From NCBI GenBank assembly GCA_964347915.1, contig CAYGAM010000037.1, positions 1 to 19,818 of the forward strand: a stretch of DNA of 19,818 nucleotides. The letters are read 5' to 3'. The position numbers and the translations under genes are program-made. This DNA is from CAYGAM01 sp964347915. Lineage in GTDB: Archaea; Thermoproteota; Nitrososphaeria; Nitrososphaerales; Nitrosopumilaceae. Below are positions 1-6,982 of the stretch, one piece after another (position 1 is the first letter of the stretch; each line of letters begins with the position of its first letter). The notes below the pieces were generated by a model. That model searched no databases. It saw nothing but the letters and a program-made list of their open reading frames with translations, and had not been told where the DNA came from.

Positions 1-2
1 AG

Positions 3-215
3 CGGGAGAGTCCAGTGTTCCGCGAAGCCGTAAAAGTACTGATCACCCCGATGATCCACTCGCTGTCGGTAATGTCGCTGGCAGACGAAGGCTCTGAAGC
101 GTCCGTACTGGCGCTGGGAATCCTGGTAATAGCGCTGAACCTGGGCGTGTACTTGGCAGCTCCTGCCGCTGCCGGCATCGCCATAGCCAGGCAATTTGGA
201 ATGCGCCGGCATTGA
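3..215 (+). CDS. C-terminal end of a membrane protein (5' truncated)
   Basis: The reading frame is open from the left edge to a TGA at 213-215, so this is most likely the last 70 residues of a longer protein. A GTG at 15 lies inside the frame but has no promoter context that would make it a start. The fragment has one clear long hydrophobic stretch, roughly from ALGILVIALNL through AAAGIAI. This would be one long or two short membrane segments, and it ends in a short basic tail (RQFGMRRH). I do not recognise the family and assign no function. It lies on the opposite strand to the next gene, and the two converge across about 170 nt. Confidence 0.5.
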   Translation, partial: RESPVFREAVKVLITPMIHSLSVMSLADEGSEASVLALGILVIALNLGVYLAAPAAAGIAIARQFGMRRH

Positions 216-387
216 TGCAATATGGCTGATGCCACACTTTTACCATAAATGAAATGCATTGGCTTGAGGCGCCGCTGCCACATCCTGGCGGAGGGGATGC
301 CGTAAACGACTAGAGAACATGGTAGAGCAGCGCCTCGCATATGATAGCGGACTAGGGATTACTGCTCCGTGCGGACTTTGCTTGTCT

Positions 388-861
388 CTAATTTTTTATT
401 TCCTTGGCTGCGTTCCAAAACTTGTCGGAAACATAGTGCATGTTTCGCACTACGTGCCCCTTTTGCTGATCATCCAGATCGGAGCTCGGCCTTGAGGATA
501 TTCCAACTGCCAGGAACTTGCGCTGCGATTCTTCGGCCACGCACACTATGTCTCCTTTTGAAAACTCCGAGTACGACGTAATGCCTGGACGCATTACGTC
601 AGCCCCGTTGCACATGAACTTGACTGCTCCCATGTCCACTATGACAAAGGGAAATTTTTCAAGTATTTTGTTCTCGGTAAGAAAGGGAAGCACGCGATCG
701 CCGATCTTGAGAGCACGAAATCCGTCTCCTGTTATCAGGCGCGCGCCCTCAATATCATGCACGCGAAGATTCTTTGACTTGGGGAGGCTGATGCGCCACT
801 GACTGGATATGTCGGCTAGCATGCCGGCAGTCTCGCTTTTCGATATTAAGTTTGACTTCAA
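388..861 (-). CDS. PUA-domain protein of the MCT-1/Tma20 type
   Basis: This 157-residue protein has the two-part architecture of archaeal MCT-1-like proteins: a pre-PUA domain over about residues 1-70 and a PUA RNA-binding domain after it. The PUA core is visible as VDMGAVKFMCNGADVMRPGI, followed by KGDIVCVAEE and the strand KFLAVGIS, which match the family pattern closely. In eukaryotes the relatives (MCT-1, eIF2D, Tma20) act with SUI1-domain proteins in translation initiation or ribosome recycling. The archaeal role is presumably in translation but is inferred. The start is a TTG overlapping the TGA stop of the upstream homoserine dehydrogenase gene by 4 nt, so the two are probably co-transcribed and translationally coupled. 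The length is normal for the family. Confidence 0.85.
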   Translation of the reverse strand: MKSNLISKSETAGMLADISSQWRISLPKSKNLRVHDIEGARLITGDGFRALKIGDRVLPFLTENKILEKFPFVIVDMGAVKFMCNGADVMRPGITSYSEFSKGDIVCVAEESQRKFLAVGISSRPSSDLDDQQKGHVVRNMHYVSDKFWNAAKEIKN

Positions 862-1865
862 CCGGACAGCATCTCTTTTCTAATCTCCAGCAGATCGCGC
901 AGTATTGCGCTCGCAGTCTCAATTCCGCCCGCGCCGCGCCCGATTATAGTCTGAGTTCCTGAATGCTCTGACGTAAATGATATTGCATTGAGCGTGCCGT
1001 TTACGCAGAGCGGATCGTCATTTTGAACTTCGACCGGCCCTACATTTAGCTCTTTGCTGCATGATGCAATGAGCTTGACCGAGCAGTTTCGCTTTGCGGC
1101 GGATGCTATTTCTGCAGTAGTAACCTTTCTTATTCCGGTACGGGCCACGTCCGGAAGCGTAACCTTCATGTCCATCACCCAGTTTGCAAGTATGACGAGC
1201 TTGGCTGCCGCGTCAATGCCGTCCAGATCAAGGGCTTCGTCGGCTTCGACGTATCCGCGCTTTTTTGCGTCCGCAAGCGCGCTCCCAAATGTCATTCCTT
1301 TTGACATGCTTGTCAGAATGTAGTTTGTAGTGCCGTTTAGTATTCCGGCAAACGAGGTTATTCTCTCGCCCCTGAGGCTGTTCTTTGCATAGTCGAGTAT
1401 CGGAGTTCCGCCGCCTACCGTGCCGCTGAATCTCAGCATCACCTGGTTGTATGCCGCAAGCTCAACGAGGGATGGAAAGTAGAGCGCCAGCGGGCCCTTG
1501 TTGACTGATACAACATGCATTCCGCGCTTCATCGCAGCCGTAATGTGCGATATGCCTGGTTCGGCATCGGCATAATTGCTAGTGGCAGACTCTACTAGGA
1601 CATCGGCGTCCGTGTTGCGGATCATCTCAAGGCCGGAGATGCTGCAGCTGCGGCTTGAATATTTGCCGACTGTACCGTGCTTTTTTTTCGCGTCCAGCAA
1701 TCTGTTCAGGTCCAGTCCGGATGATTCCGCCGCGCTGCCTCGGCTGTCGCAGACGCCCACTATTCTGGGCTTGAGGCCGTACGCATACAGATCGTCCGAG
1801 CGCGATTCGACAAGCTTGGCCAGGCTCTGCCCCACCACGCCAAAGCCGCAGAGTATTATTCTCAT
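858..1865 (-). CDS. hom: Homoserine dehydrogenase
   Basis: This enzyme reduces aspartate semialdehyde to homoserine with NAD(P)H, the branch point to threonine and methionine, in the cytoplasm. The 335-residue protein opens with a Rossmann fold (GFGVVGQSL, glycines at about 8, 10 and 12). It then has SVNKGPLAL around residue 125 and the catalytic-domain signature GGGTPILDYAKNSLRG leading into GILNGTTNYIL. A helix with EADEALDLDGIDAAAKL follows, typical of the substrate-binding region. There is no aspartokinase fusion and no ACT domain, so it is the short archaeal form. An ATG at 1865 follows a TATA-like box by about 29 nt, which suggests a leaderless transcript. Its stop overlaps the start of the PUA gene. 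Confidence 0.95.
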   Translation of the reverse strand: MRIILCGFGVVGQSLAKLVESRSDDLYAYGLKPRIVGVCDSRGSAAESSGLDLNRLLDAKKKHGTVGKYSSRSCSISGLEMIRNTDADVLVESATSNYADAEPGISHITAAMKRGMHVVSVNKGPLALYFPSLVELAAYNQVMLRFSGTVGGGTPILDYAKNSLRGERITSFAGILNGTTNYILTSMSKGMTFGSALADAKKRGYVEADEALDLDGIDAAAKLVILANWVMDMKVTLPDVARTGIRKVTTAEIASAAKRNCSVKLIASCSKELNVGPVEVQNDDPLCVNGTLNAISFTSEHSGTQTIIGRGAGGIETASAILRDLLEIRKEMLSG

Positions 1866-1889
1866 CTTTACTGAATTTATTTTGCGGCA

Positions 1890-1897
1890 CTAATAAG
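1890..1897 (-). promoter_or_regulatory. TATA-like box of homoserine dehydrogenase
   Basis: CTTATTAG on the minus strand is centred about 29 nt before the ATG at 1865. That is the spacing expected when transcription begins at or just before the start codon. Inferred from position and sequence only. Confidence 0.5.
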
Positions 1898-2495
1898 TCA
1901 AATCTTTGCTGGCAAAAGCGGCAGCCGCTGCAGGAATATTGCCGCAACATGGCGCCGGGTTCGCGGCATTTTGCAGCAGATGAAGATGCGCTCCTCAGGA
2001 GGCTGGACGGAACCGCGCTTTAATCATCTCTCAGATTTGTCCCCGGCATCCTGCGGCCCAAGATCGCGCGAGGCCGGGATCATTTGGGACAGCGACTCCT
2101 GCGGAATGATGATCCTGTCTTCCGCGTTACTCGATCTTCTCATTGCCATCCGGATGCCGCAGATTGCCGGCGGCATACAGAATACCGCAAGGCAAATGGC
2201 TGGATTTGGACTGGCTGACGCGGGCCTGACGCTTTTGACGCGCGGCATCCTGTCTCCGCGTGCAATGGGTTTCGGCGCTCGCGGATATGCGCATTCTTGC
2301 ATCTCGCCGCCGCTGCAAAAGCACAGCATTAGCAGGCAATGCTGCCGAATTTCGGTTTTTTTTGAATTCTTGCTGATCGTCTGAAATGCAAACTCCGGCC
2401 TCCCGCCATGCAAGCGTCTGCATTCTGCGCCGGCAGTTTTTGCATCTGCATCTTGCTGCATGCCGCGCCCGCCGCATCCGGCCGTTCATGAATGG

Positions 2496-2504
2496 TTTTT
2501 AAAT
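2496..2504 (+). promoter_or_regulatory. TATA-like box of the 183-residue gene
   Basis: TTTTTAAAT is centred about 28 nt before the ATG at 2528. It is a strong match to an archaeal TATA box in otherwise G+C-rich DNA, and no Shine-Dalgarno sequence lies before the ATG. This supports both the start choice and a leaderless mRNA. Confidence 0.6.
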
Positions 2505-2527
2505 CAGCTGTCTTGAGCCCCAACTAA

Positions 2528-3079
2528 ATGGAGTATGTCACAAAGTATCCCAAGTCCATCTCGTTTCTAGACGGACTGACCGGCGTGATAAGAGCGGACG
2601 CGATATCCGGTGTAGAGCAGCTGCATATCGTGGTAAAAAACAGCTTTGAGGAGCTGAGCAAAATCTTCTACTCTGAGGGATTTACAAAGGTAAAGTTTGA
2701 GCACAAGCAGCCAAACCAAATAGGACACGGATTCAACCTAAAGCTGAAAAAGCCGTGGGAGATGCACATAAGGCTCACGCAGTTCAAAAAGGACCTGGTG
2801 GCAATCCATGCCGAAGTTGAAGTTTCTCGGGACTATCTTCAGCACCTCTTCTGCCAAAGAACGCCGGTCGTATATGAGATGGGCAGGCTGCTCAAGAAGC
2901 ATAACATGGAGTATAAAATCTGGAACAGCGGCCTTTGCAAGTTTGTCCACGAGATATTCGACAATTACAAGATCCGGCTTGCATCCCCGAGCATACCGGT
3001 ACTTGCATGGAAGCCCATAACGATCTTTATCGGCGCGGTGGGAAGCCTGTATCTCCTAAAGTATGTCATGACAATCTAG
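2528..3079 (+). CDS. Conserved-looking hypothetical protein with C-terminal membrane anchor
   Basis: This 183-residue protein matches no family I can name. The first about 150 residues are a soluble, mixed alpha/beta-looking domain rich in Lys, Phe and His, including a strand pair HGFNLKLKKPWEMHIRL and AIHAEVEVSRDYL, then a helix VYEMGRLLKKHNMEYKIW. The last about 25 residues (PITIFIGAVGSLYLLKYVMTI) form one hydrophobic segment, so it is probably tail-anchored with the domain in the cytoplasm; orientation is inference. It has its own promoter. It converges with cofE downstream, so it is probably a single-gene transcript. Codon use and composition resemble its neighbours, so it looks like a real, vertically inherited gene. 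Confidence 0.8.
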   Translation: MEYVTKYPKSISFLDGLTGVIRADAISGVEQLHIVVKNSFEELSKIFYSEGFTKVKFEHKQPNQIGHGFNLKLKKPWEMHIRLTQFKKDLVAIHAEVEVSRDYLQHLFCQRTPVVYEMGRLLKKHNMEYKIWNSGLCKFVHEIFDNYKIRLASPSIPVLAWKPITIFIGAVGSLYLLKYVMTI

Positions 3080-3183
3080 CAGCGCGCGCCGGGCAAAGCC
3101 GAGCATCGCGCCTGTGTTGGCGGACATGTTCATGCCTGCAGTATTTTGACCTGAATGCAGGAGAAGCAGCGCCTTGACATGCT

Positions 3184-3251
3184 GCACGCTGAACGCGGAC
3201 CCGATTCTGATCTGGGCGCGCGCTTCAAAGCACGCTGAACGCGCGATTCTG
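3184..3251. repeat. Two-copy imperfect direct repeat between convergent genes
   Basis: GCACGCTGAACGCG occurs exactly at 3184-3197 and again at 3230-3243, a 46-nt period. Each copy is followed closely by CGATTCTG, although the first copy has four extra bases before it. The interval lies between the stops of the 183-residue gene and cofE, where no gene is visible. Confidence 0.6.
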
Positions 3252-3297
3252 GACACAAGGCGGCTTTTTGGAAGATCTGTCCTGCGCCGCCCTTGAA

Positions 3298-3304
3298 TTT
3301 TTTT
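3298..3304 (+). terminator. T-run, possible archaeal terminator
   Basis: Seven consecutive T on the plus strand, directly before the end of cofE on the other strand. Archaeal RNA polymerase can stop at such runs without a hairpin. It is about 220 nt after the upstream gene, so its role for that gene is uncertain. Confidence 0.3.
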
Positions 3305-3305
3305 C

Positions 3306-4067
3306 TCAGCGCGTAGTGCTCATGGAGCGAAGGTATATGCACTGAGACGGCTCAATGGTCATCTCTTCCGGGCCGTCTGAGCCTGTCGCCACTGCCTGCG
3401 AGCCGCGAATCAGCGCCGCGGGTATGGACTGGCTGCCCTCGCCCATCACATAATTTCCTATTGACGCAAGTCCGTCCGCTATTGCCTGCTGAGTCACCTT
3501 GAGGGAGGCTCCGTCAAGATCAAGGCAGCCGCGCATGTCAAGCACCGCCCTGATTCCTGAGCAAGCCAGCGCCACTCCGACCGTACCTGCGCGCCCAGGC
3601 ATCAGCCTGCTGTCTGATATTACAACGCCCGCACTGGCATTGTGCCTTAGAAAGATCTTTCTTCGAACGATCTCGGCAGCCTCGCGCGGCCTGCTCGGGT
3701 ACAGTATGAACGACTCGCCGTCTGCGTTTGATCTGTCTATTCCTGCATTGGGCGCGACCATGCCGTTTGCGGACGCCAGAGCAAAGCCTGGAACGCCGCC
3801 AAGTATGTGATCCGATTCACGAATGACTGCTTCGGCCAGCTTGGGCGGCATTCTGAATGCCCTGGCAAGCGCCATTGCCTGCGCCGACTCTGAAATGCCG
3901 GCTGCCTGTACAATCCTGCCCTGGGAGACTGAGAGATACTTGCTGGATATTACCAGAACATCGCCGTCATGCAGTTTGGTTCCAGGCATGCTTGACGCAA
4001 TCTCCTCAAACAGGTCGAATCTGCCTATTTTGCGCCGCGCTTTTATCGGATATGCCGCAACAGCCAC
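3306..4067 (-). CDS. cofE: Coenzyme F420-0:L-glutamate ligase
   Basis: CofE adds glutamates to the F420-0 side chain using GTP and divalent cations, the last step in making F420-2 or longer forms. The 253-residue protein spans the full single-domain archaeal family. Visible motifs are GDVLVISSKYLSVSQGRIV near residue 35, RESDHILGG near 85, and the family signature NGMVAPNAGIDRSN near 105, followed by SDSRLMPGRAGTVGVALACSGI. It lacks the nitroreductase-like C-terminal domain of bacterial FbiB. The start is a GTG at 4067, chosen because a TATA-like box lies 25 nt upstream and the only nearby upstream ATG is out of frame. It is transcribed alone. Its pathway partners cofC and cofD lie about 14 kb away on the same strand. 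Confidence 0.95.
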   Translation of the reverse strand: MAVAAYPIKARRKIGRFDLFEEIASSMPGTKLHDGDVLVISSKYLSVSQGRIVQAAGISESAQAMALARAFRMPPKLAEAVIRESDHILGGVPGFALASANGMVAPNAGIDRSNADGESFILYPSRPREAAEIVRRKIFLRHNASAGVVISDSRLMPGRAGTVGVALACSGIRAVLDMRGCLDLDGASLKVTQQAIADGLASIGNYVMGEGSQSIPAALIRGSQAVATGSDGPEEMTIEPSQCIYLRSMSTTR

Positions 4068-4086
4068 GCCGGATCTTGCGGAACTG

Positions 4087-4096
4087 CATATTTATG
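4087..4096 (-). promoter_or_regulatory. TATA-like box of cofE
   Basis: CATAAATATG on the minus strand is centred 25 nt before the GTG start of cofE. It supports a leaderless transcript and the GTG start. Confidence 0.55.
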
Positions 4097-4142
4097 CGCA
4101 AAACAAAATAGGATAGGACTGGACCGCAAGTCCGCCCAGTGC

Positions 4143-4547
4143 TTATGCTCCAGCCTTTTTCATCGATCTCTCAATTTTCTTGCTGATCTTTTCTGCGTAT
4201 CCGCTAGGCAGTTTTTGCGGTATGTCTGCTATGACGGATTTGCTTGGGGCGCGCTCCATCTCCAGCTTCTTCAAGAGATCCTTCCTGCTCTCCAAACGGC
4301 TTGCTATTGCCCGATAACTTAGGCCAAGCCTTTCCTTGAGCAGGTAGCACAGAACTTTTGACTTTGCCGGAATCGCAGTCCTGCTGCCTATTTTGCCTGA
4401 CCATGCAGCAGATTCCTTTTCTACTATTGCTTTTGCATGTTCAATGAACATTGCTTCCTGAGCCTTGGTCATTTTGGACGGCTTGCTTTCTGCCTTTGTG
4501 CTTTTGGCGCGCGTTTTTGCGCCTTTTTTTGCGCTTTGTTTTGCCAT
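4143..4547 (-). CDS. Small basic protein resembling an IS5-type transposase N-terminal domain
   Basis: This 134-residue protein begins MAKQSAKKGAK and has a Lys/Ala/Ser-rich, probably disordered tail of about 35 residues. A compact helical domain follows. Its core includes AWSGKIGSRTAI, then LLKERLGLSYRAIASRL near residue 75-90, a helix-turn-helix-like stretch, then ERAPSKSVIADIPQKLPSGYAEKISKKI. That order (a ..LLKE.LGLSYR.. helix, then ..PS.S.I...LP..Y...) is what I know from the N-terminal domain of many IS5/DDE transposases, but no catalytic DDE domain follows. I infer a nucleic-acid-binding protein, possibly domesticated from a transposase, with moderate confidence. The frame stays open upstream to 4703, but the ATG at 4547 has a TATA-like box 27 nt upstream and the extension has foreign composition. 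Confidence 0.75.
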   Translation of the reverse strand: MAKQSAKKGAKTRAKSTKAESKPSKMTKAQEAMFIEHAKAIVEKESAAWSGKIGSRTAIPAKSKVLCYLLKERLGLSYRAIASRLESRKDLLKKLEMERAPSKSVIADIPQKLPSGYAEKISKKIERSMKKAGA

Positions 4548-4569
4548 AACCTGAAAAGCATAGATAGTG

Positions 4570-4577
4570 TAATAAAG
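4570..4577 (-). promoter_or_regulatory. TATA-like box of the small basic protein gene
   Basis: CTTTATTA on the minus strand is centred about 27 nt before the ATG at 4547. This argues against the longer start at 4703. Confidence 0.55.
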
Positions 4578-4871
4578 ATTGTGGATAGCTGTCCCGTCTC
4601 GCAGCCGCTGTACCGTAATTTGTCCATGTAGGCTGAGCCTTCTTTGCTGGACGAAGGCATGCTGGACTGCATGGCCAGGAACAGCGTCCGGCATGCCAGA
4701 CACCGCGCCGGCATTTGGAACAGGCTTGCATCATTGACTGATGACGCAAAGCGGGCTTTGATGCATGCTTGCGCTGCATCGCTGCCGCCCGAACTTGCGT
4801 CCATTATGCCGCCTTTTGACAGATAAAGGACTGAATCGGGGAAAACTGCCTGCCTGGCGGGGCTTCAAAAT

Positions 4872-4880
4872 GTTAAAATT
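4872..4880 (+). promoter_or_regulatory. TATA-like box of the 145-residue gene
   Basis: An A/T block (GTTAAAATT) is centred about 28 nt before the ATG at 4904, and only about 10 nt before an earlier in-frame ATG at 4886. The spacing favours 4904 as the start. Confidence 0.55.
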
Positions 4881-4903
4881 CAGGCATGATTGCACCATAT
4901 TGC

Positions 4904-5341
4904 ATGAGCAACGAGTCCGGCAAGCCGGAAAAGCCTGCCGCCCAGGAATCACGGGAGCTGCCCAAGCCTGCCGCCGAGGCTTCTGAAAAGCCGGAGGATG
5001 CACCCTCCAAGCCAAAGCCCAAAGAGTATACTCCTGAAGAGATTCAAGCCATTGCAAAAAAAGTCGAAGAGCCTGTAGACAACACGCCTCCCTACAACCC
5101 GCAGCACAAACTGAGTCCGGAATTTGAGGGAAGATCAAACTATGAAAGGGGCATGCTTGACATGACAGAGGAGCTTGCAGCCCGGCTGCAGCAGCTGGAG
5201 CAGGATCCCGGAGCCAGTCCGCAGGAGATCAGGGATGCGCAGGAGGATTTGAAGACTCTTGGCTACCTTTATGAAAACTTTCACCTGGGCATGAACGTAT
5301 TTCGCACTGCACGCGGCGGAAGAGACAAGCTCCGAGTGTGA
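4904..5341 (+). CDS. Hypothetical acidic protein with disordered N-terminus
   Basis: I do not recognise this 145-residue protein. Residues 1 to about 50 are rich in Pro, Lys, Glu and Ala (several KP and EKP blocks) and are probably unstructured. The remainder is helical: YTPEEIQAIAKKVEEP, then a Pro/Asn-rich turn (NTPPYNPQHKL), an amphipathic helix with GMLDMTEELAARLQQLEQ, and a closing helix DLKTLGYLYENFHLGMNVFRTA. Such a layout suits a small scaffold or partner protein, but no function can be given. It lies 91 nt upstream of pccB on the same strand, but pccB has its own TATA-like box, so they are probably separate transcripts. The first in-frame ATG (4886) would add six residues. Confidence 0.7.
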   Translation: MSNESGKPEKPAAQESRELPKPAAEASEKPEDAPSKPKPKEYTPEEIQAIAKKVEEPVDNTPPYNPQHKLSPEFEGRSNYERGMLDMTEELAARLQQLEQDPGASPQEIRDAQEDLKTLGYLYENFHLGMNVFRTARGGRDKLRV

Positions 5342-5394
5342 TGCTGCGCTGCAGCTGCTTTGAGCAGTTTGGCATGACTGGCGCGCGACTCATT

Positions 5395-5412
5395 CATAAA
5401 AAATAATATAGG
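5395..5412 (+). promoter_or_regulatory. Promoter of the carboxylase operon
   Basis: A strongly A/T-rich block (CATAAAAAATAATATAGG) precedes the pccB ATG, with the AATAATATA part centred about 27 nt upstream. It is among the longest A/T blocks upstream of any gene here, fitting a well-expressed central-metabolism operon. Confidence 0.65.
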
Positions 5413-5432
5413 AAGGCATTATTTCTGCGATC

Positions 5433-6980
5433 ATGCACTCGGAAAAGATCGATGAGTTTGTGCAGAAAAGCAAACAGGCGATGGACTCTGGCGGTCAAGA
5501 GCGCATAACGGCGCAGCACGGCAAGGGCAAGCTTACCGCGCGCGAACGAATCAGCATTCTTTTGGACGAGGGGAGCTTTGTGGAAATCGACTCTCTTGTG
5601 ACGCATCATTATCATGAATTTGACATGCAGAAGAAAAAATTCTATGGCGACGGCGTCATAGGCGGATACGGCAGAATCCTGGGCAGGCAGGTATACGTGT
5701 TTGCGTACGACTTTACCATTCTAGGCGGAACGCTGAGCCAGATGGGAGCAAAAAAGATAACAAAGCTCATGGATCATGCCGTAAGAAACGGCTGCCCGAT
5801 CATTGGAATAATGGATTCCGGCGGCGCAAGAATTCAGGAGGGCATCATGAGCCTTGACGGATTTGCGGACATCTTTTACCACAACCAGCTGGCATCGGGC
5901 GTAGTGCCGCAGATCACCGCAAGCATCGGGCCGTCTGCCGGAGGCTCCGTTTACTCTCCCGCAATGACTGACTTTGTAATAATGGTGGAAAAGGCGGGCA
6001 CAATGTTTGTTACGGGGCCCGACGTGGTAAAGACAGTTCTTGGCGAGGACATATCATTTGAGGATTTGGGCGGCGCAGTCACTCATGGAACAAAGAGCGG
6101 CGTTGCGCATTTCGTGGTGCAAAACGAATACCAGTGCATGGATCGCATACGAAGCATCATCTCGTTTATTCCGCAGAACAATACCCAAAAGCCGCCGAGG
6201 GTAAATACGGGCGACGATCCAAACCGCATAGACGCCAATCTGCTCAAGATAATTCCTGAGAATCCGCTCCAGCCGTACGACATGAAGGAGATACTGCGCT
6301 CAATTGTGGACAATCACGAGTTCTTTGAGGTGCACGAACTCTTTGCGCAGAACATAATCACATGCTGGGCGCGCATGAACGGCAGGACAGTAGGCATAAT
6401 AGCCAACAATCCTATGCACCTTGCAGCCGCGCTGGACATTGATTCTTCAAGCAAGGCGGCTCGGTTCATTCGCTTTTGCGACTCGTTTAACATTCCAATA
6501 ATCACGCTTGTGGATACTCCGGGATACATGCCGGGCTCTGATCAAGAGCACAACGGAATAATCAGGCACGGCAGCAAGCTGCTGTATGCATACTGCGAAG
6601 CTACCGTGCCCAAGATAACTCTTGTCATAGGAAAGGCGTACGGAGGCGCATACATTGCCATGGGCAGCAAGAATCTTAGAACAGATGTCAACTATGCCTG
6701 GCCTACGGCAAGATGCGCAGTACTCGGAGCGGAAGCCGCCGTTCGCATAATGAACAGAAAGGATCTGCTTGCGGCGTCTGATCCGGAAGCGCTAAAAAAG
6801 GAACTGATCGACAACTTTGCATCCAAATTTGACAATCCGTATGTTTCAGCATCGCACGGCACGGTTGATGCCGTGATTGATCCGGCTCAGACTAGGCCGA
6901 TGCTGATAAAGGCGCTGGAGATGCTCTCCAACAAGCGGGACAAACAGCTTGAGAGAAAGCACGGGAATATCAATTTGTGA
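5433..6980 (+). CDS. pccB: Acetyl-/propionyl-CoA carboxylase, carboxyltransferase subunit
   Basis: This subunit moves the carboxyl group from carboxybiotin to acetyl-CoA or propionyl-CoA. In ammonia-oxidising archaea both reactions belong to the 3-hydroxypropionate/4-hydroxybutyrate cycle. The 515-residue protein has both crotonase-like halves. SGGARIQEG (129-137) and GPSAGGSVYSPA (from 166) form the first oxyanion site. DTPGYMPGSDQEHNGIIRHG and KAYGGAYIAMGSK (around 400-412) form the second. Residue 408 is Ile, at the position that in Streptomyces carboxylases separates acetyl-accepting (Ile) from propionyl-only (Asp) enzymes, as I recall it. This is consistent with a bifunctional enzyme. 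It leads a tight three-gene operon with accC and accB. There is no fused biotin domain. Confidence 0.96.
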   Translation: MHSEKIDEFVQKSKQAMDSGGQERITAQHGKGKLTARERISILLDEGSFVEIDSLVTHHYHEFDMQKKKFYGDGVIGGYGRILGRQVYVFAYDFTILGGTLSQMGAKKITKLMDHAVRNGCPIIGIMDSGGARIQEGIMSLDGFADIFYHNQLASGVVPQITASIGPSAGGSVYSPAMTDFVIMVEKAGTMFVTGPDVVKTVLGEDISFEDLGGAVTHGTKSGVAHFVVQNEYQCMDRIRSIISFIPQNNTQKPPRVNTGDDPNRIDANLLKIIPENPLQPYDMKEILRSIVDNHEFFEVHELFAQNIITCWARMNGRTVGIIANNPMHLAAALDIDSSSKAARFIRFCDSFNIPIITLVDTPGYMPGSDQEHNGIIRHGSKLLYAYCEATVPKITLVIGKAYGGAYIAMGSKNLRTDVNYAWPTARCAVLGAEAAVRIMNRKDLLAASDPEALKKELIDNFASKFDNPYVSASHGTVDAVIDPAQTRPMLIKALEMLSNKRDKQLERKHGNINL

Positions 6981-6982
6981 CC

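Larger units (their letters stand above)
1866..2527. other. Long gene-poor interval between divergent genes
   Basis: These 662 nt separate homoserine dehydrogenase (-) from the gene at 2528 (+). They contain the TATA-like boxes of both. Several overlapping frames on both strands are open because the DNA is G+C-rich, but none has a recognisable domain. The best small candidate is a 41-residue minus-strand frame at 2024-2149 (begins MAMRRSSNAED, ends GDKSER), which has natural-looking codon use but no clear promoter or ribosome site. I saw no tRNA or strong hairpin. Confidence 0.4.
4548..4903. other. Divergent intergenic interval of about 350 nt
   Basis: It holds the promoters of the two flanking divergent genes. 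A plus-strand frame from a TTG at 4644 to 4826 (60 residues, ending LASIMPPFDR) has natural-looking codon use but no promoter or ribosome site that I can see. I do not call it a gene. No RNA gene or repeat was recognised. Confidence 0.35.

Noticed and set aside
318..372. tRNA-like string with TGGTAGAGCAGCGCCTCG resembling a D-loop and anticodon stem
   Set aside because: No matching D-stem half, no anticodon stem pairing, no T-loop (GGTTCRAAT) and no acceptor stem could be found around it.
2127..2489. 120-residue minus-strand frame in the gap before the 183-residue gene
   Set aside because: Very Arg/Cys-rich and overlapped by other open frames; typical of non-coding G+C-rich DNA.
4548..4703. 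52-residue N-terminal extension of the small basic protein
   Set aside because: Composition is unlike the rest and the TATA-like box at 4570-4577 lies within it, so the ATG at 4547 is preferred.
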